DNA from: Brevibacillus brevis
GTDB taxonomy: Bacteria > Bacillota > Bacilli > Brevibacillales > Brevibacillaceae
NCBI RefSeq assembly: GCF_031583145.1
Contig: NZ_CP134050.1
Span: 5,907,501-5,971,500, forward strand
Direction: 5' to 3'
Length of the DNA: 64,000 nt
In this document: positions 40,090-48,796 of the stretch, one piece after another
How the letters are laid out: each line of letters begins with the position of its first letter
How positions within the stretch are numbered: the stretch's first letter is position 1
Translations under genes and position numbers: made by a program
Notes under the pieces: generated by a model
Databases searched by the model: none
The model's input: the letters and a program-made list of their open reading frames with translations, nothing else
Told to the model about the DNA's origin: nothing

Positions 40090-41949
40090 TCATTCGATGT
40101 TGTATTGCTTCATCTTGCGCCAAAGCGTGGTCCGATCCATCCCCAGCACTTTTGCAGCGAGCGTCTTGTTATGCTTCGCCTGGTGCAGCGCAGCGACGAT
40201 CTTCTCCGCTTCCGGCCCGATTCTCTTGTCTTTGGCGGTGACGAGGGCAGGTGGAAGGCTGGCTTTCCTTTTGGCGAACAGGAAATCGACGCTCTCCCGG
40301 GAGACTTGCCCTCCCCTGGCCAAAAGCACCATCCGTTCGACGACATTGCGCAGCTCTCTGACATTCCCCGGCCAGTGATACTCCTGAAAGAGGCGGTAAA
40401 TTTCCGGATCAATTCTCATTACCTTTTGCTCATGCTGTTCGTTGACTTCCTGGATCATGCTGTCCACCAGCTCGGGTATGTCCGACAGGCGGTCGCGCAA
40501 CGGGGGGATTTCGAGTCCCAGCATATTGATCCGGTAGTAGAGGTCGGCGCGAAAATGCCCCTGTTCGATCTCGGCAGCCAGATCCCGGTTGGTCGCCGCT
40601 ACGATCCTCACGTCCACGGGAATGATCCGCTCGCCGCCCACGCGCCTCACGCGGCGCTCCTGCAACACCCGAAGCAGCAGCACTTGAATGCGCAGCGGCA
40701 TCTCTCCGATTTCGTCGAGAAACAGCGTTCCGCCGTGGGCCAGTTCAAACAGCCCCGGCTTGCCGCCCTTTTTCGCTCCCGTAAAGGCTCCATCCTCGTA
40801 CCCGAACAGCTCGCTCTCCAGAAGGCTCTCCGGCAAAGCGGCGCAATTGACCGCCAAAAACGGCCCGACCGACCGCGGGCTTTCCAGGTGGATTCCCTGG
40901 GCGAACAGCTCCTTTCCCGTGCCGGACTCTCCCGTGATCAGGACGGTGGCGTTCGTGCCCGCAAACAGCGCAGCCTGCTTCCGGGTGGCGGCGATTTCCG
41001 GCGACGAGCCGACGATGCTGTCCAGGCGATACCTCGCTTCCAGCCCGTTCTCGTGAAGCTTTTTGCGCAGCGCCATCTCCATTTTCTGAATGTCGTTGAT
41101 TTCCTTGAAGTTGGACACGGCTCCAACGATCTGGTCTTTGACGATGACGGGAATCCGGTTGATGACGATGGAACGGTCGAACACGGTAGCCACATCTCCC
41201 AGCTCCTGCCGCCCCGTCTTTAGTACCCGCAGCATATCCGAGTGCGGGATGTAATCCGTGATCGGCTTGCCCAGCACGTCGCCGTTAAGTCCGAGGAGCA
41301 GTTTGGCGTGCTCGTTCACGAGGGTGATCTGGCTGTGGCGGTCCACAGCGATGACCGCGTCGTGCGCCGAGTTGACGACAGCTTCCATCAGATGCTTTTC
41401 CCGCAGCCGCTCCCTGGTGTAGGCCATGAGCGACTCAGCCTGCTGCACAGCGCGGCGCAGCGTAGCGATGGATGGCTCCACCAGATGCCACGGGGCCGCA
41501 GCCGGCTGCTGCGGGAGCGAATGCTTGCTCCATACCGGCAGCAAATACGCGGTCTGACCGGAGAGAGGCTGCAATTCCTCCCGCACCCGAAAGGAGCACG
41601 GCACCCCCGGGACACCCGGATCCTGCGCATACTCGCGCTCCAGCCACTGCTTCTCCTTCTGCGTCCCGCATACGATGACTGCTCGCCGGACAGGGGCTCC
41701 TTCCGTCCGGCTGATGGACTGGCAAGCCCTCTGCACGTCATTCATGTCGAGGGAAAGGCAGACGACCGGCAGCGAAAACGACTCCAGTTCCTCGCCGTAC
41801 GGTTCGGCCGTGATGACGACGAACGGATTCATCATTTGGTCGAGAATCGACTTGATGGAATAGAAGTACCCGACGGGATGTCCGGTGTCCTCCAGCAAGG
41901 CCGCTATTTTTTTCTCCAGCTCTTTGTCCAGTCTGTATAGGGCGATCAT
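40090..41949 (-). CDS. Sigma-54-dependent activator with PAS domain
   Basis: 619 residues. The N-terminal domain (about 1-190) is not one I can name, possibly PrpR-N-like. A PAS domain (about 205-300; AVVNSAHDAVIAVDRHSQIT) follows. The AAA+ domain (about 310-545) has Walker A GESGTGKELFAQ, the sigma-54 contact loop GAFTGA and GGTLFLDEIGEMPL, and the Fis-type helix-turn-helix is at 580-619 (NKTLAAKVLGMDRTTLWRKM). It starts inside the stop of the acoR-like gene (ATGA). The palindrome and -24/-12 promoter just downstream make the TRAP/dehydrogenase operon its likely target. Confidence 0.9.
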   Translation of the reverse strand: MIALYRLDKELEKKIAALLEDTGHPVGYFYSIKSILDQMMNPFVVITAEPYGEELESFSLPVVCLSLDMNDVQRACQSISRTEGAPVRRAVIVCGTQKEKQWLEREYAQDPGVPGVPCSFRVREELQPLSGQTAYLLPVWSKHSLPQQPAAAPWHLVEPSIATLRRAVQQAESLMAYTRERLREKHLMEAVVNSAHDAVIAVDRHSQITLVNEHAKLLLGLNGDVLGKPITDYIPHSDMLRVLKTGRQELGDVATVFDRSIVINRIPVIVKDQIVGAVSNFKEINDIQKMEMALRKKLHENGLEARYRLDSIVGSSPEIAATRKQAALFAGTNATVLITGESGTGKELFAQGIHLESPRSVGPFLAVNCAALPESLLESELFGYEDGAFTGAKKGGKPGLFELAHGGTLFLDEIGEMPLRIQVLLLRVLQERRVRRVGGERIIPVDVRIVAATNRDLAAEIEQGHFRADLYYRINMLGLEIPPLRDRLSDIPELVDSMIQEVNEQHEQKVMRIDPEIYRLFQEYHWPGNVRELRNVVERMVLLARGGQVSRESVDFLFAKRKASLPPALVTAKDKRIGPEAEKIVAALHQAKHNKTLAAKVLGMDRTTLWRKMKQYNIE

Positions 41950-43688
41950 AGGTCCTCCTGATTCGTCGGCGTGAGGATATGGTAGTCGGCCATTTTACGG
42001 TACAGCGTATTCCGACCGATCTGGAGCATTTTGGCCGCCTGGCTGACATTGCCCCTGCTGGCGTGCAAGGCTCGCTTGATCGCTTCGCACTCCATCTCTC
42101 TCAGGGACATGGTTCCGACCACACCGGCGGCAGTAGTCTGAGGGGCGTCGTCCTCCAATCCTTCCAGTTGGATGTGCTCGACGTCAATCTCGTCTCCCTC
42201 AGCCAAAAATGCGGCTTGCGTAAGTACTCCTTGCAGCTCGCGTACATTGCCCGGCCACGAATAAGCCGTGAGCAAAGACTGCGCCTCACGAGTAATGGTG
42301 ACGCGCCGATCAGGTGCCAGCTGCTTCAGCAGATGGGCCGCCAGCTGCAGAATGTCGCTCCGCTGGCGCAAAGAAGGGAGCTTGATCAGGACGCCCTTGA
42401 GCCGATAGTACAGGTCGGCGCGAAACCGGCCCGCCTTGACCTCGTCCGGCAAGTTCCTGTGCGTGGCTGCGATGACCCGGGCGTGGATGGGCCTGGACTG
42501 GTTGCTGCCGACGGGAGTCACCACCTTTTCCTGCAAGACCCGAAGAAGAGCGGCTTGCGCCCGCAAGGACATGTCCCCGATTTCGTCCAGAAAAATGGTG
42601 CCCTTTCTGGCCGCTTCGAATTTTCCGATTCTGCCTTCCCGCTGGGCCCCGGTAAAGGCCCCGCCTTCGTAGCCAAACAATTCGCTCTCGATCAAATTTT
42701 CCGATATTGAACTGCAGTTCACTGCAATGAACGGTTCATTCGCTCGCGGGCCTGTTTCGTGAATCATCTGGGCAAACAGCTCTTTGCCCGTTCCGCTCTC
42801 CCCGGAGATCATGACCGGAAAGTCGACCTGCGCCGCCTTTTGCGCCAGCATTTTGGCCTGCAAAAAAAGAGGACACGAGCCTGCCAGCCGCGGGAACGGC
42901 TTGAGGGAGAAGCCGGGGGAAGCAGGCCATAGCTTTTTGCGGTTATCCTGGACTGTACGGCCTCTCCGCTCCAGCTGCGGATCGAGCCCTTTGCCGAGCA
43001 CATCCGGACCTAGCAGCCGCTTCGCCTGACTGTTCAGTCCGACGACGCGCTCGTCTCGGTCCAGTCCGATCAACGGCAGCCACTTTGCCCCTCCCTTCGA
43101 TGATGATGCAGCGGGCAACGTCATGACCCGCTCGGCCTCGGCAAACAAAAAGCGGTTTTGCAATGCTTCCGCAATCATGCAAACAATGGTCAAAGCAAAC
43201 GGATGTGTATATTCTTTTCTCGTGCTGATGTCTACCACGCCCAGCAGCTCTCCCGACGGAGAAAATATCGGAGCCGAGGAGCACGTAAGAAAGTGATTTT
43301 CCCGAAAGTAATGCTGTTCTCCCTGAATCTGGATCGGCTGCTGCGCAATCAAAGCCGTGCCGATCGCATTGGTCCCTTTGTTGCTCTCCTGCCAGTTCGC
43401 TCCGACCTGCAGCTGCACCTTTTGGGCGTGATCGGCGAAAACGGGATCGCCTACGGTGTGAATGATGTTGCCGTTCCGATCAGACAAGAGCGCGATATGC
43501 TCCGTCGACAGCAGGAATGGAGACAGCTTGTCGAAAAGAGGCAGGCTTTCGCGAATCAGAGGGTGATTTTCCTGAATGATTTCTTTGATCCGCCTGGTGG
43601 AAATGATCTGGTCATTCGACTTTTGCGTAGCGATGAGGTTCGACTCCTGACAGCGTTTCCAAGACTCTTGGACAATCGTTGACAACAT
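41946..43688 (-). CDS. acoR: AcoR-like sigma-54-dependent activator
   Basis: 580 residues. A GAF-type sensor (about 55-200; EHIALLSDRNGNIIHTVGDP, NAIGTALIAQQPIQI) is followed by an AAA+ domain with GESGTGKELFAQ, GAFTGA and GTIFLDEIGDMSL, and a C-terminal Fis-type HTH (NVSQAAKMLQIGRNTLYRKM). The start at 43688 (MLSTIVQ) was chosen for its GAGGGAGG site. Related AcoR proteins activate acetoin or acetaldehyde genes. Divergent from the aldehyde dehydrogenase whose promoter carries two palindromic sites. Confidence 0.9.
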   Translation of the reverse strand: MLSTIVQESWKRCQESNLIATQKSNDQIISTRRIKEIIQENHPLIRESLPLFDKLSPFLLSTEHIALLSDRNGNIIHTVGDPVFADHAQKVQLQVGANWQESNKGTNAIGTALIAQQPIQIQGEQHYFRENHFLTCSSAPIFSPSGELLGVVDISTRKEYTHPFALTIVCMIAEALQNRFLFAEAERVMTLPAASSSKGGAKWLPLIGLDRDERVVGLNSQAKRLLGPDVLGKGLDPQLERRGRTVQDNRKKLWPASPGFSLKPFPRLAGSCPLFLQAKMLAQKAAQVDFPVMISGESGTGKELFAQMIHETGPRANEPFIAVNCSSISENLIESELFGYEGGAFTGAQREGRIGKFEAARKGTIFLDEIGDMSLRAQAALLRVLQEKVVTPVGSNQSRPIHARVIAATHRNLPDEVKAGRFRADLYYRLKGVLIKLPSLRQRSDILQLAAHLLKQLAPDRRVTITREAQSLLTAYSWPGNVRELQGVLTQAAFLAEGDEIDVEHIQLEGLEDDAPQTTAAGVVGTMSLREMECEAIKRALHASRGNVSQAAKMLQIGRNTLYRKMADYHILTPTNQEDL

Positions 43689-43746
43689 TCTTCCCTCCCT
43701 CAAAATCATTCCGTTTCATTATACCATGACTTGCCCGTACGGCAGT

Positions 43747-43786
43747 TGTTCCGATATGGAACACTCTTTGTTCCGATCCGGAGCAA
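43747..43786 (+). promoter_or_regulatory. Tandem palindromic activator sites for the AcoR-like protein
   Basis: TGTTCC-GATAT-GGAACA (43747-43763) and TTGTTCC-GATCC-GGAGCAA (43768-43786) share the half site GTTCC/GGAnC. Their centres are 22 bp apart, two helical turns, so two dimers would bind on one face. They lie about 65-90 bp upstream of the -24 element. Confidence 0.7.
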
Positions 43787-43805
43787 AAACAAATTCGGCT
43801 TTTGG

Positions 43806-43819
43806 CGAAAACGCTGTCA
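43806..43819 (+). promoter_or_regulatory. cre-like site upstream of the aldehyde dehydrogenase promoter
   Basis: CGAAAACGCTGTCA matches the cre consensus at 12 of 14 positions and lies between the activator sites and the -24/-12 element. Confidence 0.5.
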
Positions 43820-43837
43820 TTTTGCGGATTTCCCTGT

Positions 43838-43854
43838 TTGGTACGGGTTTTGCT
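43838..43854 (+). promoter_or_regulatory. Sigma-54 promoter of the acetaldehyde dehydrogenase gene
   Basis: TTGGTACGGGTTTTGCT matches the -24/-12 consensus TTGGCACRNNNNTTGCW with one difference. It lies about 50 bases before the start codon. Confidence 0.85.
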
Positions 43855-43903
43855 ATTGGGAATGGGTGTAAAGAAACAGAAAGTGACATGAGGAGGCGTT
43901 TGC

Positions 43904-45424
43904 ATGATCTATGCTCAGCCCGGCCAAGCCGGTTCAAAGGTGACGTTCAAACATCGCTATGAGAACTACATCGGTGGCAAATGGGTACCGCCGGTAAAGG
44001 GAGAGTACTTTGAAAACGTGTCGCCGGTTACCGGCAAGGTCTTTTGCGAAGTAGCCCGCTCCAGCGCGGAAGATATCGAGCTGGCCCTGGACGCCGCCCA
44101 TGAGGCGAAAGCTGCGTGGGGAAGCACCTCTGTGGCTCAGCGCTCCAACATCCTGCTGAAAATCGCGGACCGCATGGAAGCCAACCTGGAGCTGCTGGCA
44201 GTCGCGGAAACGTGGGAAAACGGGAAGCCTGTTCGGGAGACGCTCGCTGCCGACATCCCGCTGGCGATCGACCATTTCCGTTACTTCGCAGGAGCCATCC
44301 GCGCCCAGGAAAGCACGCTGGGTGAAATCGACAACGACACGGTCGCGTACCATTTCCATGAGCCCCTGGGTGTCGTTGGACAAATCATCCCGTGGAACTT
44401 CCCGCTGCTGATGGCCACCTGGAAGCTCGCACCTGCTCTGGCTGCAGGCAACTGCGTCGTGCTCAAGCCCGCCGAGCAAACACCGGCTTCCATCATGGTG
44501 CTGATGGAGCTGATTGGCGACTTGCTGCCGCCAGGCGTCGTCAACGTGGTAAACGGTTTTGGTCTGGAAGCGGGCAAACCGCTGGCGTCGAGCAACCGCA
44601 TCGCCAAAATCGCCTTTACGGGCGAAACGACGACCGGCCGTCTGATTATGCAGTACGCCTCTCAAAATATCATTCCGGTCACGCTGGAGCTGGGCGGCAA
44701 GTCTCCCAATATCTTCTTCCCGGATGTCTATGCGAAGGACGACGCTTTCTTCAACAAAGCCATCGAAGGCTTCGTGCTGTTCGCCCTCAACCAAGGCGAG
44801 GTCTGCACATGCCCGTCCCGCGCGTTGATTCACGAAAGCATTTACGAGCCGTTCATGGAGCGCGCGCTCGCCCGCGTCGCCAGCATCAAGCAGGGCAACC
44901 CGCTCGACACCGACACGATGATCGGCGCCCAGGCGTCTCTCGAGCAAGTAGAAAAAATCCTCTCCTATCTGGACATCGGCAAGCAGGAAGGCGCTGAATG
45001 CCTGATCGGCGGCAGCCGTGCCCAGCTGGAGGGCGATCTGGAAGGCGGCTACTACATCCAACCGACCGTATTCAAAGGCCACAACAAGATGCGCATCTTC
45101 CAGGAAGAGATCTTCGGTCCTGTCGTTTCGGTGACGACGTTCAAGGACGCCGACGAAGCTCTTTCCATCGCCAACGACACGCTGTACGGACTGGGAGCCG
45201 GCTTGTGGACCCGCGACGTGAACACCGCCTACCGCATGGGCCGCGGCATTCAGGCGGGCCGTGTATGGACCAACTGCTACCACGCCTACCCCGCCCACGC
45301 AGCTTTCGGCGGCTACAAAATGTCCGGTATCGGCCGCGAGACGCACAAAATGATGCTCTCTCACTATCAACAAACCAAAAACCTGCTCGTCAGCTACAGC
45401 GATCAGGCATTGGGCTTCTTTTGA
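43904..45424 (+). CDS. NAD-dependent acetaldehyde dehydrogenase (AcoD/ExaC type)
   Basis: 506 residues. It has IIPWNFPLLMATWKLAPALA near 165, AFTGETTTGRLIM near 240, LELGGKSPNIFF and the catalytic cysteine region FALNQGEVCTCPSRALIHE near 300; the CTCPSR motif is characteristic of the AcoD/ExaC/AldB acetaldehyde and chloroacetaldehyde group. It oxidises acetaldehyde to acetate. It is followed after 3 bases by a DUF779 gene, a known partnership. It could deal with acetaldehyde escaping from ethanolamine or acetoin breakdown. Confidence 0.93.
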   Translation: MIYAQPGQAGSKVTFKHRYENYIGGKWVPPVKGEYFENVSPVTGKVFCEVARSSAEDIELALDAAHEAKAAWGSTSVAQRSNILLKIADRMEANLELLAVAETWENGKPVRETLAADIPLAIDHFRYFAGAIRAQESTLGEIDNDTVAYHFHEPLGVVGQIIPWNFPLLMATWKLAPALAAGNCVVLKPAEQTPASIMVLMELIGDLLPPGVVNVVNGFGLEAGKPLASSNRIAKIAFTGETTTGRLIMQYASQNIIPVTLELGGKSPNIFFPDVYAKDDAFFNKAIEGFVLFALNQGEVCTCPSRALIHESIYEPFMERALARVASIKQGNPLDTDTMIGAQASLEQVEKILSYLDIGKQEGAECLIGGSRAQLEGDLEGGYYIQPTVFKGHNKMRIFQEEIFGPVVSVTTFKDADEALSIANDTLYGLGAGLWTRDVNTAYRMGRGIQAGRVWTNCYHAYPAHAAFGGYKMSGIGRETHKMMLSHYQQTKNLLVSYSDQALGFF

Positions 45425-45427
45425 TCG

Positions 45428-45772
45428 ATGAGCCAGCCCCCAAAGGTACTCGCTACGGAAGCAGCCCTGGAATTGATCGAACGGCTTCGCGCCAAGCACG
45501 GAAATCTGATGTTCCACCAGTCCGGAGGCTGCTGCGACGGCAGCTCCCCCATGTGCTACCCGCTGGGCGAATTTCTCATCGGCGATCAGGACGTGCTGCT
45601 GGGCGAGATCGGCGGCTGCCCATTCTACATGGGAAAAGCCCAGTACGAGTACTGGAAGCATACGCAGCTCATCATTGATGTGGTGAGCGGCCGCGGGGGC
45701 ATGTTCTCCCTCGAAGGCCCGGAAGGCGTGCGCTTTCTGACGCGTTCTCGCGTGTTTCCCGACTCGGAGTGA
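45428..45772 (+). CDS. DUF779 family protein
   Basis: 114 residues of a family almost always found next to acetaldehyde dehydrogenases. A cysteine-rich stretch, HQSGGCCDGSSPMCYPLGEF near 30-50, could bind a metal, and a later GGCPFYM adds another Cys. The function is unknown. Its position 3 bases after the dehydrogenase implies a shared transcript and task. Confidence 0.9.
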   Translation: MSQPPKVLATEAALELIERLRAKHGNLMFHQSGGCCDGSSPMCYPLGEFLIGDQDVLLGEIGGCPFYMGKAQYEYWKHTQLIIDVVSGRGGMFSLEGPEGVRFLTRSRVFPDSE

Positions 45773-45816
45773 TTTCCAGCTAGCACCACTCCAGAAAAAA
45801 CGAACAAGAAGCAGTC

Positions 45817-45849
45817 AATAAGCCAGACAGGTTACCTGTCTGGCTTATT
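45817..45849. terminator. Bidirectional terminator after the DUF779 gene
   Basis: AATAAGCCAGACAGG, TTA loop, and its exact 15-base complement: a very strong hairpin between converging genes. Confidence 0.9.
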
Positions 45850-45892
45850 TGATCTGAAGTGTTATATATTTCATCGGAGCAGATTCATTCGA

Positions 45893-47272
45893 TTACCGCT
45901 GTCGTGGCGATTTGCTGGATCTTCGCGGATTGGCTTTGCGGCCAGCTTGCTTGCGAGAACCCGCTTTTGGATGAACGGTCTTGCCTTGCTGTTTGCGATC
46001 CGCCGGGCCGGCTTTCCTGCCCGAATCGCCATGGGATCGCTCCGGCTTCCGATCCCCTTGCCTCCGCTTCTCCTTCCGCTGAGGGTGCTCGCCTCTACTT
46101 GTCCCCTCCGGCCCGGAATGGCGCGACCCGTTTTTCGCCTCGGGCCTTTCCACATCCTGCCTTTCGAGAGATACGCCGATCCCCTTCTCGATCATCTCCA
46201 TACCGCCGCGGTCCTTGGGCGCTACCAGCGTATAGGCGACTCCCCGCTCCCCCGCCCGTCCTGTCCGGCCGATGCGATGGATGTAGCTCTCCACATCCAG
46301 CGGAATATCGTAGTTGAATACATGGGTGATCCCTTCCACGTCCAGGCCGCGTGCTGCCACATCCGTCGCCACGAGCAGCTGGATTCTCGCCTCCCGGAAG
46401 CGCTTCATGACGGCCTCCCGCTTGGCCTGTGACAAATCGCCGTGCAGCTCGTCTGATAAATAGCCGAACCCTTGGAGTGCAGCATTCAGCGTGCTTGCTC
46501 TGCGCTTCGTCCGGCAAAAGATGACGGCCAGAAACGGCCGCTGCTCGTCGATTAAACGGCGCAGCGTGGATTGCTTGGCCCGGTCGGTGGTTTCCACGAC
46601 GATTTGCCGGATGTCCTCAAGCGTGATACGTTTTCCTAGTACGCGAATATCTGCCGGATCCCGCATGAAGCGGTTCGCCAGGGAGCGCACCTGAGATGGC
46701 ATCGTGGCAGAAAACAGCATCGTCTGCCGTTCCTTCGGGGTTTGTCCGATTATGTCTTCCACTTCCGGCAGAAAGCCCATGTGCAGCATCTGGTCGGCCT
46801 CATCCAGGACAAGCGTCTTTATCGTCGACAGATCGATCGTTCCCCGTCTGATGTGGTCAAGCAGTCGCCCCGGCGTAGCGACGACGACTTGTTTTTTGCC
46901 TTCCAGCCGCCGCATTTGGCGCTCGACATCCTGTCCCCCGTAGACGGCGAGGACGTGGATTCCGTCGAGCGAGGCTGACAGCTTCTCCACTTCCGCGGTA
47001 ATTTGCAAAGCCAGCTCCCGCGTCGGAGTGAGAATCAACGACTGCACATCCGCAGCTCCCGGATCGGCCTGCGTGAGGATCGGCAGGACAAAAGCGAGCG
47101 TCTTTCCGGTTCCTGTCTGCGCTTGAGAGATGACATCTCTTCCCGCGAGTGCGACAGGGATCGTATTTTCCTGAATCGGAGTCGGATCGGCAATGCCGTG
47201 TTCCTGCAATGCTTTAACGAGCTCCCTGCTTATTCCTAACGATAAAAAATCAGCCAGTTTCGCCATCTCCAT
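45893..47272 (-). CDS. DEAD-box ATP-dependent RNA helicase (second paralogue)
   Basis: 459 residues. Motifs: IQENTIPVAL, AQTGTGKTLAFVLP, PTRELALQ, DEAD near 150, SAT, ARGLD and HRIGRTGRAGERG. The tail (about 375-459) is basic and rich in Lys, Arg, Gln and Gly without the RPRG repeats of the helicase at 24599. It may be a CshB/DbpA-like protein; the exact type is not clear. The ribosome site before the ATG at 47272 is weak. It follows the methyltransferase gene by 21 bases. Confidence 0.9.
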   Translation of the reverse strand: MEMAKLADFLSLGISRELVKALQEHGIADPTPIQENTIPVALAGRDVISQAQTGTGKTLAFVLPILTQADPGAADVQSLILTPTRELALQITAEVEKLSASLDGIHVLAVYGGQDVERQMRRLEGKKQVVVATPGRLLDHIRRGTIDLSTIKTLVLDEADQMLHMGFLPEVEDIIGQTPKERQTMLFSATMPSQVRSLANRFMRDPADIRVLGKRITLEDIRQIVVETTDRAKQSTLRRLIDEQRPFLAVIFCRTKRRASTLNAALQGFGYLSDELHGDLSQAKREAVMKRFREARIQLLVATDVAARGLDVEGITHVFNYDIPLDVESYIHRIGRTGRAGERGVAYTLVAPKDRGGMEMIEKGIGVSLERQDVERPEAKNGSRHSGPEGTSRGEHPQRKEKRRQGDRKPERSHGDSGRKAGPADRKQQGKTVHPKAGSRKQAGRKANPRRSSKSPRQR

Positions 47273-47293
47273 TCTGATTCGGTCGGCTGTCTG

Positions 47294-47917
47294 CTATTTG
47301 GTGCAAACGGCCATTCCGATAAAATACCGCACGCCATCCCGCGGCTTTTCAAAGGTCACCCCTCGCTGGTAGTAAATCTCTACGTCCGAGAAGGGAAAGC
47401 GGACAAACAGGTCCTCGAATTCCGCCGGCGTCAACTGATGCACATGAAACGGCTCGCTGGTCTGCTGTCCTCTTCCTCTGCCGAACGGACTGGACAGGAC
47501 CAGGGTTCCTCCCGGCTTTAGCATGCGGTACAGATTGTCCATGAATTGCAGGTCGTCTTCCACATGCTCGATCGTCTCAAAGCTCAGGATCGTATCGAAG
47601 TGGCCCAGCTGCTCCGGCAGCGTAGGATCGACGGCATTTCCTTTTTGGTAGGTAATTTTCTGGTGGTGGTACTCCCGGTTCGCGTAGGCAAGCGTCTCGT
47701 CGTCGATATCCACGCCGACCAGCTCGATCAGCTCGCGCTTCCGGTCCTTGGCGACCATATGGCATCCGTAGCCTGTGCCGCAAGCGATGTCCAGCACCCT
47801 GCCCTTGATGTACGGCGTTGCGAAGTAATAGCGGGCGATATGCTCCAGCAGCATGCCGTTCATCGGTTTCATCAGCTTGGGAATGATGCGTTCCCCTGTC
47901 CATTCAAGCAAATCCAT
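47294..47917 (-). CDS. Class I SAM-dependent methyltransferase
   Basis: 207 residues with the Rossmann SAM-binding motif VLDIACGTGYGCHMVAKDR near 40, GVDIDDETLAYANREY (motif II) and FDTILSFETIEHVED (motif IV). The opening LLEWTGERIIPKLM is shared by a group of small-molecule or glycan methyltransferases. Target unknown. The ATG at 47917 was preferred over the GTG at 47920 for spacing from GAGG. Confidence 0.85.
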   Translation of the reverse strand: MDLLEWTGERIIPKLMKPMNGMLLEHIARYYFATPYIKGRVLDIACGTGYGCHMVAKDRKRELIELVGVDIDDETLAYANREYHHQKITYQKGNAVDPTLPEQLGHFDTILSFETIEHVEDDLQFMDNLYRMLKPGGTLVLSSPFGRGRGQQTSEPFHVHQLTPAEFEDLFVRFPFSDVEIYYQRGVTFEKPRDGVRYFIGMAVCTK

Positions 47918-48103
47918 CACCGTTTCCTCATTTTTTCTTCTTCACATCTTACCCTATTCGCCTGTGCGAGGAAACCTGGTGGGACAGATACGACTGCGCA
48001 ACCATACCTGGTTGTTAAGAAAAATGTAAGAGTTTTCTATGCTCTTTTGTTAAAACTGATCGGTAAGATAGAACCAGATAGAATTCACAAGGTGGGACTT
48101 TTC

Positions 48104-48796
48104 ATGACGAACTACAATGTCCTTGTCGTCGATGATGAACGGGAAATCAGGGACGCGATTGAAATTTATCTCAAGAACGAATCGATTACCGTGTACAAGG
48201 CGGGGGACGGACTGGAGGCGCTGGATATCCTGTCGGAGGAAGACATCCACCTCATTATTTTGGACATCATGATGCCAAAGATGGACGGAATCACGGCGAC
48301 GTTCAAAATCCGGCAGGAGCGGAACATACCGATTATCATGCTGTCGGCCAAATCGGAGGACACCGACAAAATTCTCGGCCTGAACGTCGGAGCCGACGAT
48401 TACGTCACCAAGCCGTTTCATCCCCTGGAGCTGGTTGCCCGCGTAAAGTCGCAGCTGCGCCGCTACACCAATCTGGGCAACTACAAGTCCGCAGACGACG
48501 AAATCCAGGTGCGCGGGCTGACCTTGAACAAGAGCACGAAGACCGTCACCGTCGATGGCAACGACGTGCGCTTGACTGCGACCGAATACAAGATTTTGGA
48601 GCTGCTGATGGATAACAAGGGGCGCGTCTTCTCGATCGAGGAAATCTACGAGCGCGTCTGGAGGGAGCCTTATTTAGGAGCCGAGAACACCGTCGCGGTG
48701 CACGTGCGGCGCATTCGGGAGAAGATCGAGATCAACCCGAAAGATCCGAAGTATTTAAAGGTGGTATGGGGAATTGGATACAAAATTGAAAAATAG
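48104..48796 (+). CDS. OmpR/VanR-like response regulator
   Basis: 230 residues. The receiver domain has VVDDERE, the phospho-acceptor in LIILDIMMPKMDG near 51 and K in YVTKPFHPLE; the winged helix has LTATEYKILELLMDNKGRVF and ends VWGIGYKIEK. The ATG at 48104 was chosen because AAGGTGGG lies upstream and the receiver starts there; the reading frame is open much further 5' without homology. It overlaps the kinase gene by 23 bases. Confidence 0.93.
   Translation: MTNYNVLVVDDEREIRDAIEIYLKNESITVYKAGDGLEALDILSEEDIHLIILDIMMPKMDGITATFKIRQERNIPIIMLSAKSEDTDKILGLNVGADDYVTKPFHPLELVARVKSQLRRYTNLGNYKSADDEIQVRGLTLNKSTKTVTVDGNDVRLTATEYKILELLMDNKGRVFSIEEIYERVWREPYLGAENTVAVHVRRIREKIEINPKDPKYLKVVWGIGYKIEK

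Noticed and set aside
47546..48103. N-terminal extension of the VanR-like regulator frame
   Set aside because: No homology, antisense to the methyltransferase; the receiver domain and ribosome site place the start at 48104.
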